Shown here one piece after another: positions 26,794 through 34,237 of a DNA stretch of 64,000 nt. This DNA is from an uncultured Bacteroidia bacterium (GTDB lineage Bacteria > Bacteroidota > Bacteroidia > Bacteroidales > ML635J-15), in contig CACYQN010000021.1 in assembly GCA_902776565.1 (NCBI GenBank), positions 1 to 64,000 on the forward strand, in the 5' to 3' direction. A program made the translations under genes and the position numbers. Position 1 is the stretch's first letter. Each line of letters begins with the position of its first letter. Below the pieces are notes generated by a model, which was given only the letters and a program-made list of their open reading frames with translations, had not been told where the DNA came from and searched no databases.

Positions 26794-26821
26794 TTGGCGC
26801 AACTTTTTTGGCGCAATAAAG
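26794..26821 (+). repeat. Two 14-bp direct repeats (TTGGCGCAA core) before the ATPase gene
   Basis: TTGGCGCAAC-TTTT and TTGGCGCAAT-AAAG are adjacent 14-bp units, 14-27 nt downstream of the -7 box and 41 nt before the ATG. The position fits an operator on which a regulator could block early transcription. A similar two-unit, 14-bp layout lies upstream of the paralogue at 60866-62005. Confidence 0.65.
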
Positions 26822-26861
26822 TTGCTGCAAAATTTATGTGTTTAAACGAAAAAGAAACTTT

Positions 26862-27977
26862 ATGACAAAGAAATTGCCTAATAATCCGTTTCTTATCAGC
26901 GGGTATGTCTCAAAAGACTATTTCTGTGATAGGGAAAATGATACAAAAAATCTTCGTTCTGCATTGTATAATGAACGAAATGTGGTTCTAATTAGTCCGC
27001 GTAGAATTGGGAAAACAGGTCTGATAAATCATTTATTTGCGGAAGTGCCGACAAGCGAAGCTTATTGCATTTATGTTGATTTATATCGCACTACGAATAT
27101 GCGCGACTTTGTCGAGTCTCTTGGAAAGTCGATTATGGGCAACTGCGGTTCTGCTTCTGCTCGTGAACGGCTGATGAAAGCCATTCAGTCGCTTAGGTTT
27201 TCGTTTTCTGCCGATGCAATCACGGGGCTTCCAGAAATTGGTGTCAATATGGTCGGTAGCGAGCCAGAATTGTCTCTGTCGCAGATATTTGCCTATATGG
27301 AAAATTCAAACAAGCCGGTTTATGTGGCTTTGGACGAGTTTCAGCAGATAAAAAATTATCCCGAGAAGAATGTTGAGGAGACATTGCGCAGTTATATACA
27401 GCATCTTAGGAATGTTCATTTCATATTTTCTGGAAGTCAGAAGCACATAATTGTGGATATGTTTTCGTCGGCAAAAAGGGCTTTCTACCAGAGCGCACAG
27501 ACTATGCATATAGGTGTCATCCCCGAAGATTCGTATTTCGAGTTTTGTTCGAGGCATTTCGGCAAACATAAGCAGAAATTGTCGCGGGAGGCCTTCCATT
27601 TTATGTACGACTCGTTGTTTGCACACACATGGTACATACAGTCGGTTGCCAACAGACTATATGAGTGGGGAACAAAGGAAATCACTATCGAGGAAGTACA
27701 GCGTGCAATCCGCACATTGGTTGAAGAAAACAGTTTTAGTTATCAGAATTATTGCAGATTATTTACAACAAATCAGTTAAATGTGTTGAAAGCGATTGCT
27801 AAGGAGCGCATTGTGACCGAACCGTCTGGACAAGAATTTATTGCGAAATACAATCTTGGCGCAGGCAGTAGCGTGAGAAATGCCGTAAAGAATTTGGTCG
27901 AAAACGAATTTGTCTATGAAGACGACGGCAAATATTCTGTGTATGACCGCTTCTTTGGAATTTGGCTTGCAATGTAG
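26862..27977 (+). CDS. Stand-alone AAA ATPase (ATPase_2-like), copy A
   Basis: About 371 residues. N-terminal N-P-F-L-I-S-G-Y, then Walker A I-S-P-R-R-I-G-K-T-G (~47-56), Walker B-type V-Y-V-A-L-D-E-F-Q-Q, a sensor strand F-I-F-S-G-S-Q, and a C-terminal winged-helix-like domain (residues ~285-371). The same architecture occurs in the minus-strand gene at 60866, which shares the N-P-F-x-x-x-G-Y and Y-F-C-D-R-E-x motifs. The function of this family is unknown. The ATG is preferred over a GTG 24 nt upstream. Its 3' end is overlapped by a minus-strand zinc-ribbon frame. Confidence 0.85.
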   Translation: MTKKLPNNPFLISGYVSKDYFCDRENDTKNLRSALYNERNVVLISPRRIGKTGLINHLFAEVPTSEAYCIYVDLYRTTNMRDFVESLGKSIMGNCGSASARERLMKAIQSLRFSFSADAITGLPEIGVNMVGSEPELSLSQIFAYMENSNKPVYVALDEFQQIKNYPEKNVEETLRSYIQHLRNVHFIFSGSQKHIIVDMFSSAKRAFYQSAQTMHIGVIPEDSYFEFCSRHFGKHKQKLSREAFHFMYDSLFAHTWYIQSVANRLYEWGTKEITIEEVQRAIRTLVEENSFSYQNYCRLFTTNQLNVLKAIAKERIVTEPSGQEFIAKYNLGAGSSVRNAVKNLVENEFVYEDDGKYSVYDRFFGIWLAM

Positions 27978-28226
27978 TGTGATTTTTTCTATTTCCTCCT
28001 TGCATTCCGGACAGACAAATGGAACCCAGTACTCTGCCTTTTCGAACCATCCGCCACATTCGCACGATGGATATTCAGGAAAAAGCGATTCTTCATCATC
28101 GGGATACAGCAACTCCTTGCCACATATATCGCAGTGCAGATAAATCTTGTCGCCAACTTTACCATCGTGCCATTCAAACTTGTGAGAGCAATATGGACAG
28201 GTTATTTTGTAGGTGTAGGTTGGCAT
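27777..28226 (-). CDS. Zinc-ribbon protein running into the ATPase gene
   Basis: The first ~83 residues (28226 down to ~27978) contain C-P-Y-C, C-D-I-C, C-x-C and C-P-E-C pairs, i.e. two or more zinc ribbons. The remaining ~66 residues are antisense to the 3' end of the ATPase gene and look unstructured, so only the N-terminal part is likely original. The protein may have been truncated or fused when the ATPase gene came to lie next to it. Its function is unknown. Confidence 0.55.
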   Translation of the reverse strand: MPTYTYKITCPYCSHKFEWHDGKVGDKIYLHCDICGKELLYPDDEESLFPEYPSCECGGWFEKAEYWVPFVCPECKEEIEKITLHCKPNSKEAVIHRIFAVVFIDKFVFDQILYGISHATACAKIVFRNKFLSRRFGHNALLSNRFQHI

Positions 28227-28228
28227 TA

Positions 28229-29323
28229 TTATTCGTTTATTTTCTTTAGGACATTACTAAAAACATCAATAAAACGATTAGACATTTCAACAAAGTACTT
28301 AAATATATCTTCTTTATGTTTACTCTCTGTAAAACACAAATCCTTGCTTGTTGATATTTTTCTTGTATTGTTGCTTTCATCTCGTTGTTCCCAATTTAGA
28401 TCAGGTATTTTTGAATCAATATCTGCACGATGTTTTTGAAAAAATGCAAATGTGTTTTCATTCTTTTCTTTTTCCCCTTGACATATATATAAAGATACAA
28501 CAACCCTATTCTTCTGTATGCCTAGGTTCACGGTAATACCATTTTCAATAGATTTATTTAACCATGCTTCTGATGTCCCTTTTGATTGACTATATGGATT
28601 ATGGGAACAATCATAGTTGATAAACTCACTCCAGAAACCAGATCTTCCGTCTTTAAGTTTTGTTATTGTTTCTGCTGCTAAATTTTCAGATTGTGTTTTT
28701 GATGCCATTTTTATTATATACTCTTCCGCATCCTTAATCGGAATTATTTGGTCAAAATCTACATAAGCATTTTCTTCATATTCATATGGTGTAACCTTTA
28801 CGCATGTTATTTGCAGATTGTAATTTGCCAACCATAAAACAGTTGATGTGACTTCTTTTCTAAACTCTTTTGCGACAAAGAAAATTCTTTGTGAATGATT
28901 CCCTTCGTTTAATAGAATTTCAGAAATAGCCTTACCATCATAAAAATCTGAAATATTATCTTCTGCGTTTCCATTGTTGCCGAGATACTGTTGATATATA
29001 GATATGACATCTTCTTTTTTTAAACTAGAACAATATGATGCATATTTTAATGCTTGCCATGTTACATCACGACCAGAATCGTCTAATTTATTCTCTATAA
29101 TAACGAGATTACCCTGTTTGTCTAAAGCGAGCAAGTCTAAGCGTTCTTTTGTGTCCTTAAACCCATCAAATTCTTTTGCAATAATTAGTAAATCTTCTCC
29201 CAGACATTTAGGATATTTTGCTATCCATTCTTGTAAATGATTGCGTTCACGAAATCCTAAATCAGAGAATGTGGACTCTTTAACTTTTATTAGGCAATTG
29301 TTCTTTTTATCAATTTTGTACAT
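28229..29323 (-). CDS. DUF4268-type protein with PD-(D/E)XK nuclease-like region
   Basis: About 364 residues. Around residues 65-105 the segment R-L-D-L-L-A-L-D and L-V-I-I-E-N-K-L-D-D gives the D...(D/E)xK core of a nuclease fold, followed by a Q-A-L-K-Y-A-S-Y helix. The C-terminal half resembles DUF4268 (W-S-E-F...W-L-N-K-S). The gene is visibly more AT-rich than its neighbours, which suggests acquisition. It may belong to a defence or restriction function but stands without a methylase. The ATG at 29321-29323 lies just after a TATCTTTG box (29337-29344, minus strand). Confidence 0.7.
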   Translation of the reverse strand: MYKIDKKNNCLIKVKESTFSDLGFRERNHLQEWIAKYPKCLGEDLLIIAKEFDGFKDTKERLDLLALDKQGNLVIIENKLDDSGRDVTWQALKYASYCSSLKKEDVISIYQQYLGNNGNAEDNISDFYDGKAISEILLNEGNHSQRIFFVAKEFRKEVTSTVLWLANYNLQITCVKVTPYEYEENAYVDFDQIIPIKDAEEYIIKMASKTQSENLAAETITKLKDGRSGFWSEFINYDCSHNPYSQSKGTSEAWLNKSIENGITVNLGIQKNRVVVSLYICQGEKEKNENTFAFFQKHRADIDSKIPDLNWEQRDESNNTRKISTSKDLCFTESKHKEDIFKYFVEMSNRFIDVFSNVLKKINE

Positions 29324-29336
29324 ATTCTTTTTTTTG

Positions 29337-29344
29337 CAAAGATA
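29337..29344 (-). promoter_or_regulatory. -7 box TATCTTTG of the DUF4268-like gene
   Basis: On the minus strand, 14 nt before the chosen ATG, so the transcript would have an almost leaderless 5' end. Confidence 0.5.
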
Positions 29345-29355
29345 TTTAAAATAAT

Positions 29356-30828
29356 CTATTTTCTCCAATCATATTCAATTTCCAATCCTTCCAAAACAAA
29401 GTACTCCAGTCTCTTCTTGATAAAGTTAGGAGTATAACGAATCTTTGTAATTGCCATTTTATAATCGGATTGCTGTTCTTCTGTGCCGTATGCATCTGCA
29501 AGAAATTCATCGTTTCGTTCAATAAGAGTAGTCGGATATTCCTCCCAGTCAAGTCCGTAGAATACAGTTCCAATACGCTCCACCTTGTCGTCAGGCTTTA
29601 TCTTGATGCAATACTTGTCAATAACAAACGCATATATGCCAAAATCAACATGCGCTCCTACCGGATATATTAAATCTCCTTTCTCAGTATGCTGTTTCAC
29701 CACATCACCAGTATATATCCATTCGCCATTTACATCGCGGAAAGGTGTCTGCACACCCGCAAAAATCACCCTGCGCGGAGTTGGACGATTCCAACATTCG
29801 TCGTTGAAATAATCCAGAACAACACCTTCTGCACTGTTTCTCTCCCTGGCTTCCCATTCCACCTTGTCCCATTGTTTCTGCAAAGTTCCCGAAACATCAA
29901 TGTCATCCTCGGGAATGCCACGGTGCATTGCCTCCTCGTATGCAAGTTGACGGGCATATTCGGCATAATCGTGAGTATTAAGCACATGCAACAATTTCTC
30001 ATCGTCATACTTGGCAAGCATATCTCTGAAACCATCCCTGGTAAAGTCAACCATCCGCCCCGTCTTTCTTGACAATAAAGTGAATTTCTCTGGAACATTG
30101 TACCGCAAGCAACCTGCAGGCTTTTTAGTTTTGTAAGTAATAGTCGGAACGGGAATCCCCGTGTCTTCTGGCTCGGCAGTTCCTATGGTATTATAATCGG
30201 TATATGGAAACACATACATCCTGTCGCTAAAAAAGAAAAAATTGCCGAACGTAGTGTATCCGAACTTGTTGTCGTCGATGACATACCTCACGCGGATTTC
30301 GGGAAGCGAATTGAGAAAATTTGCTCCAATCTGATAGCGGTACTGCTGGCACAAGTCTTTAAGTACCTTTTCGTCAACCACTTCTGGGGCAACGGGTGTT
30401 GCTATTTTAGAACTAGGATGATTATCAATAAGCATTACGCCCCACTCAATGGAAAAAACCACATTGGGCAACGGAAAAAGTTCGTCGAACATCGGGGCAA
30501 TTGTTTCGTCCCTGGAGTCGGGATTGCCGTTTCCGCAGCCTATACGCGTAATCAGGAACCGATTGTTAGGACTGTTTTTCACAAATTCGATAAACTCATC
30601 AATATACGGTTTCATTTCCTGCGGTTTGCTGGTATTGACAGGAATGGCGTAGCAACGTCCATTCAACCCCGATTTAATTTTTTTCACTGCCCCAAATTTC
30701 TCGCAAGCCAACTTTTCAGCACGCCCTACACGATTCCCGTGCATATCGGTGCCATACACAAATATCTCGTTTCGCGACAATTCTGTGATTCTCCCCGTGA
30801 TAAATTTTCCTCTATAATGTACTTCCAT
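29356..30828 (-). CDS. A1S_2505-like N-terminus with YopX-like C-terminal ribbon
   Basis: About 490 residues. The N-terminal ~125 residues resemble the A1S_2505 'phage non-structural protein' domain: R-N-E-I-F-V-Y-G-T-D, K-F-G-A, Y-A-I-P-V and F-L-I-T-R-I-G-C-G, a macro-domain-like arrangement. Around residues 390-415 G-V-Q-T-P-F-R-D-V-N-G-E-W-I-Y-T-G-D-V-V resembles the YopX ribbon. The middle has no motif I know. Both end domains are typical of phage or phage-related accessory genes. The ATG at 30826-30828 is preferred; an upstream frame to 30861 is also open. Confidence 0.6.
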   Translation of the reverse strand: MEVHYRGKFITGRITELSRNEIFVYGTDMHGNRVGRAEKLACEKFGAVKKIKSGLNGRCYAIPVNTSKPQEMKPYIDEFIEFVKNSPNNRFLITRIGCGNGNPDSRDETIAPMFDELFPLPNVVFSIEWGVMLIDNHPSSKIATPVAPEVVDEKVLKDLCQQYRYQIGANFLNSLPEIRVRYVIDDNKFGYTTFGNFFFFSDRMYVFPYTDYNTIGTAEPEDTGIPVPTITYKTKKPAGCLRYNVPEKFTLLSRKTGRMVDFTRDGFRDMLAKYDDEKLLHVLNTHDYAEYARQLAYEEAMHRGIPEDDIDVSGTLQKQWDKVEWEARERNSAEGVVLDYFNDECWNRPTPRRVIFAGVQTPFRDVNGEWIYTGDVVKQHTEKGDLIYPVGAHVDFGIYAFVIDKYCIKIKPDDKVERIGTVFYGLDWEEYPTTLIERNDEFLADAYGTEEQQSDYKMAITKIRYTPNFIKKRLEYFVLEGLEIEYDWRK

Positions 30829-31023
30829 GGCACTTATTTTTTCGACAAATCTATAGACCACCTACGCTAAAACTTGTCGTAGGTTTGTTGTTTTTTGTTA
30901 AATTTCCAAAATATCTTATGCCGTTCATTGTCACGATATTGACCGCTATTTTCCCCGATGATTCCCGATTCGGAACAAAAAAATATATCGGCACATACAA
31001 ACGGTACCTAATGTTCGATACTG

Positions 31024-31042
31024 CAAAAGTAAGATATTTTTG
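31024..31042. promoter_or_regulatory. Divergent -7 boxes
   Basis: A minus-strand TACTTTTG (31024-31031) faces the A1S_2505-like gene, and a plus-strand TATTTTTG (31035-31042) faces MNT-HEPN pair 2. A second plus candidate, TTTG-N19-TATTTTCG, lies at 31084-31114. Confidence 0.45.
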
Positions 31043-31135
31043 TAATAATGCTGTAAGATTTTTCTGTCAAAAATTGTTATGATTTTGTCATATTTGTAAA
31101 AAAGTGTATTTTCGCACTTACAATGTCAGAAGTTT

Positions 31136-31459
31136 ATGAGTGCAGATAAGTTGAATATTATCGAAAAGATTCAAGATTTAGGCAGGAATGTTTTGCCGCC
31201 TAACGCTAGGTTGATTCTTTTTGGTTCGCAGGCAAGAGGCGATGCCAATGCTGATTCAGACTGGGATTTGCTTATTATTCTTGACAAAAACGAAATTCAA
31301 TACGAGGATTTCGATACATACGCTTACCCGTTTGTTGCGCTGGGTTGGAAATTTGGAGAATATTTCAGTTCAAAGCTATACACTACGGCAGAATGGCAGA
31401 CCAGAAAAGGAACTCCTTTTTACAAAAACATACAACGGGAGGGAATTGTATTATGCTGA
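31136..31459 (+). CDS. MNT-type nucleotidyltransferase, pair 2
   Basis: A 107-residue paralogue of the protein at 23582. The catalytic motif G-S-Q-A-R-G-D-A-N-A-D-S-D-W-D is intact. The D-E-I-Q-Y-E-D-F-D-T-Y-A-Y-P-F-V-A-L-G-W segment aligns with pair 1. It is the likely antitoxin of the HEPN protein that follows, overlapping it by 7 nt. Confidence 0.88.
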   Translation: MSADKLNIIEKIQDLGRNVLPPNARLILFGSQARGDANADSDWDLLIILDKNEIQYEDFDTYAYPFVALGWKFGEYFSSKLYTTAEWQTRKGTPFYKNIQREGIVLC

Positions 31460-31854
31460 CAACAGAGGAACGCGACAATCTTGTAAAATACAAACTTGAA
31501 AGAGCCCGAGAGACTTGGAACGAAATTGTTGGCATTGTTGATGGAGGATATTGGTATGCCGCTGCAAACCGTATGTATTATGCTTGTTATTATGTAACAA
31601 GCGCATTGTTGGTAAAGAATGGTATTCAGGCAAATACACATAGTGGAGTAATTCGTATGCTTGGACTTCATTTCGTCAGTACCAATATAATTTCAGATGA
31701 AATGGGAAGTTTCTATACACGGTTGTTTGAGTTAAGGCAAACTGGAGATTACGACGAGTGGAAAGTAATAAAGGAATCGGATATAAAACCGCTTATGCCC
31801 AAGGTAGAAGAATATATGCAATGTATTATCTCATTGATAAATAGCAAGGATTGA
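31453..31854 (+). CDS. HEPN-domain protein, pair 2
   Basis: A 133-residue helical protein starting M-L-T-T-E-E-R. It aligns with the pair-1 HEPN (Y-W-Y-A-A-A-N-R-M-Y-Y-A-C-Y-Y and T-H-S-G-V-I-R-M-L-G). The position equivalent to the His of the R-x6-H motif is Tyr here, so RNase activity by that motif is doubtful. A longer upstream frame overlaps the MNT gene and was rejected. Confidence 0.82.
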   Translation: MLTTEERDNLVKYKLERARETWNEIVGIVDGGYWYAAANRMYYACYYVTSALLVKNGIQANTHSGVIRMLGLHFVSTNIISDEMGSFYTRLFELRQTGDYDEWKVIKESDIKPLMPKVEEYMQCIISLINSKD

Positions 31855-31876
31855 TGCCTTCTAATGTATAATCTTC

Positions 31877-31918
31877 AAATTTTCGAACCCTCGAATCCAA
31901 ATTATTATTACCTTTGCA
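31877..31918 (+). promoter_or_regulatory. thi operon promoter, 42-bp module copy 2
   Basis: TACCTTTG at 31909-31916 within a 42-bp block shared with 26741-26782. Transcription would begin about 35-40 nt before the TPP riboswitch. Confidence 0.7.
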
Positions 31919-31955
31919 ACGCTTGACTTTCATTGTCGGGCAATAAAACATATTG

Positions 31956-32024
31956 TTGGGGTGCTGAAAATAGTAGGCTGAGATTAAACCCGTTGACCAG
32001 TCTGGTAATGCAGATTTGGGAATT
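31956..32024 (+). promoter_or_regulatory. TPP riboswitch (THI element)
   Basis: Conserved blocks appear in order: GGGGTGC, GGCTGAGA, ACCC, TTGACC, then CTGGTAATG-CAGA and GGGAA. This is the THI-box arrangement that binds thiamine pyrophosphate. It lies ~50 nt upstream of thiD and should shut the operon off when TPP is abundant. I see no obvious Rho-independent terminator after it, so control may act on translation or by another route. Confidence 0.88.
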
Positions 32025-32075
32025 TCAATCCGCTCTATTTTTTGTACCACACAGATTTGTAAATTGAAATAATTT

Positions 32076-32900
32076 ATGGATGGACTAAAGTATATACTTA
32101 CCATTGCAGGTAGCGATTCGGTTGGCGGTGCGGGAATACAGGCCGACATCAAGACAATTTTCTCGCTCGGTCAGTATGCCGCCAGTGCGATAACGGCTGT
32201 CACTGCACAAAATACCTGCGGTGTGCGGGCTATTCAGGCTGTGGATGCAAAGGTGCTGTCGGCGCAAATTGATGCAGTGCTTGAGGACATTCCAGTGGAT
32301 GCCATAAAGATAGGTATGGTCTATACCAAGGAGAATGTTGCCGCAATTCGTGAATCGTTGGCAAAAAACAACTACCGCGGACATCTTGTTCTCGACCCTG
32401 TGCTTGTGGCTACAAGCGGCGATATGCTCGCAAAGGCTGATTTCCTTCAGTCGCTTAAGGCGGAACTTTTCCCGCTTTGCACTGTGCTTACGCCAAACAT
32501 TTCGGAAGCAGAAGCCATTTCGGGAATGAAAATCTCTAACATCGACGATATGGTTGAATGTGGCAGGCGGATAGTTGCCGAATGCCATTGCAAGAATGTG
32601 CTTGTCAAGGGCGGACATTCCACTGGAGAAAAAATGACCGACATTCTTGTTTGTGGCGATGGAAGCTACAAGGCTTTTTCAGCGGAAAAAATAGACTCAC
32701 AGAACACTCACGGAACAGGCTGCACGCTTTCATCGGCAATTGCAACATATCTGGCTATGGGATTTCCGCTCGAGGAGGCTGTAGCGCAAGCCAAGGATTA
32801 TGTATATAACGCAATTCGGGCTGCAAATGATGCAAAAGTCGGTCACGGACATGGTTCGACGAATCATTTCTGGGGATTGGAAAGAAAAGGTAATAAATAG
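32076..32900 (+). CDS. thiD: Hydroxymethylpyrimidine (phosphate) kinase
   Basis: A 274-residue ribokinase-family enzyme: I-A-G-S-D-S-V-G-G-A-G-I-Q-A-D at the N-terminus, A-I-K-I-G-M-V, L-T-P-N-I-S-E-A and the C-terminal N-T-H-G-T-G-C-T-L-S-S-A. It phosphorylates HMP to HMP-PP for thiamine synthesis. First gene after the TPP riboswitch. Confidence 0.95.
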   Translation: MDGLKYILTIAGSDSVGGAGIQADIKTIFSLGQYAASAITAVTAQNTCGVRAIQAVDAKVLSAQIDAVLEDIPVDAIKIGMVYTKENVAAIRESLAKNNYRGHLVLDPVLVATSGDMLAKADFLQSLKAELFPLCTVLTPNISEAEAISGMKISNIDDMVECGRRIVAECHCKNVLVKGGHSTGEKMTDILVCGDGSYKAFSAEKIDSQNTHGTGCTLSSAIATYLAMGFPLEEAVAQAKDYVYNAIRAANDAKVGHGHGSTNHFWGLERKGNK

Positions 32901-32906
32901 TTGATT

Positions 32907-33082
32907 ATGATAGTTTTAGTTAACGGAAAAAATACGGAAGTTACATCGGGATGCACATTGGAGAAATTGTGCGAAACGATTGGCATAAAGCCAAACGAGC
33001 CGGTGACAGGAAAATGTGGAGTGCTACGCTTTTGAACGAAGGCGATAATGTTACAATAATCAGGGCTACATGCGGAGGCTGA
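32907..33082 (+). pseudogene. thiS: Frameshifted thiS (sulphur carrier)
   Basis: The first frame (32907 on) reads 30 residues of a ThiS-like N-terminus (M-I-V-L-V-N-G-K, L-E-K-L-C-E-T-I-G-I-K-P-N). The last ~26 residues (R-K-M-W-S-A-T-L-L-N-E-G-D-N-V through the diagnostic C-terminal C-G-G) are in a different frame and end at 33082. Adding eight codons plus one nucleotide would restore the usual 66-residue length, so a ~25-nt deletion near 32996-33002 is the simplest explanation. As written, the first frame stops at 33026-33028 and lacks the essential Gly-Gly. A sequencing or assembly error is possible. Confidence 0.8.
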
Positions 33083-34224
33083 TCGGCATAACACCACAGG
33101 AAAATGTGTTCCGCGAGCAGGAACGGATTTCGGCGATGATTCGTAGCGGAAAGGTGGAGTATTTCCATATCCGCAAACCCGATTTCACCGAAATACAGAT
33201 GCGCGACTACCTTTCGCACTTCGATGCCGATGTGCGGAAACAATTGTCGTTGCACGACCATCACCGTCTTGCTGTTGAAATGAATATTGGCGGAGTACAC
33301 CTGAACGGCAGAAATCCCAATCCGCCCGTGAGTTTCTCTGGTCGAATTTCGCGCTCGTGCCATAGCATAGAGGAAGTTTTGCAATGCAAGAATAAGGTTG
33401 ACTATTGCTTCCTTTCGCCGATTTTCGACTCGATAAGCAAGCAAGGTTATTGCTCAAAATTTTCGTTGGCGGAGTTGAAGCGTCTGTTCGATAAAAAAGT
33501 CCTTGACGAAAAGGTATGTGCGCTGTCGGGTGTTACCTTTGACAATATCGGCCAACTTGAAGAAGTCGGCTTTTCATCGTTTGTAATGCTGTCGGCATTG
33601 TGGGAACTGCCACGCACAATGTTTATTTCGCACCAGAATGCCCGTTTCGACTATGTTTCGGGTTGCAAGGAGGCATTGCGCGGTGGAATCAGGTTTCTGC
33701 AGTTGAGGATGAAGGATGCTTCTGATGACGATGTTCTTGCTATTGCGAAGATTTTGCGTCCAGAATGCGACAAGTATGCTGCGCTTCTAACTGTTGACGA
33801 CAGGATAAATCTTCTCGAAACAGGGCTTTTCGATGGCGTGCACCTTGGCAAGAATGACATGCCAATCGCAGAGGCTAAAAAACTGACTGGCAACAATTTC
33901 CTGCTTGGTGCTACTTGCAATACCGAAGATGATGTATTCGCAGCGATTGCCGACGGTGCCGACTATATTGGTATGGGACCGTTCCGCTTCACGACTACAA
34001 AGAAAAACCTTTCGGCAATACTTGGACTTGAGGGTTACAGCAACATAATGCAGAAATTGCAGTCGCGAGGTTTGAAAATGCCGATTTATGCCATCGGAGG
34101 AATCACCGTTGACGACCTGGATGACTTGAAACAAACTGGAATATACGGAGTTGCGATTTCGTCGGTGATACTTGAATCGCAAAATCCAGACGATACGATA
34201 AAACAAATTTTGAAAACATTTTAA
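33070..34224 (+). CDS. thiE: Fused TenI-like / thiamine-phosphate synthase
   Basis: A 384-residue protein made of two related (beta-alpha)8 halves. Residues ~1-185 resemble TenI/ThiE-like proteins (L-I-G-I-T-P, H-I-R-K-P, L-H-D-H, G-V-H-L-N). Residues ~186-384 are a fuller ThiE domain (F-L-Q-L-R-M-K-D-A, V-D-D-R, G-V-H-L-G-K-N-D-M-P, G-A-T-C-N, Y-I-G-M-G-P-F-R-F-T-T-T-K, I-Y-A-I-G-G-I). ThiE joins HMP-PP and thiazole phosphate to thiamine phosphate. The C-terminal half is probably catalytic; the N-terminal half may act as an aromatase-like TenI. Its ATG overlaps the thiS end by 13 nt. Confidence 0.85.
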   Translation: MRRLIGITPQENVFREQERISAMIRSGKVEYFHIRKPDFTEIQMRDYLSHFDADVRKQLSLHDHHRLAVEMNIGGVHLNGRNPNPPVSFSGRISRSCHSIEEVLQCKNKVDYCFLSPIFDSISKQGYCSKFSLAELKRLFDKKVLDEKVCALSGVTFDNIGQLEEVGFSSFVMLSALWELPRTMFISHQNARFDYVSGCKEALRGGIRFLQLRMKDASDDDVLAIAKILRPECDKYAALLTVDDRINLLETGLFDGVHLGKNDMPIAEAKKLTGNNFLLGATCNTEDDVFAAIADGADYIGMGPFRFTTTKKNLSAILGLEGYSNIMQKLQSRGLKMPIYAIGGITVDDLDDLKQTGIYGVAISSVILESQNPDDTIKQILKTF

Positions 34225-34237
34225 AAGGTAAAATACA

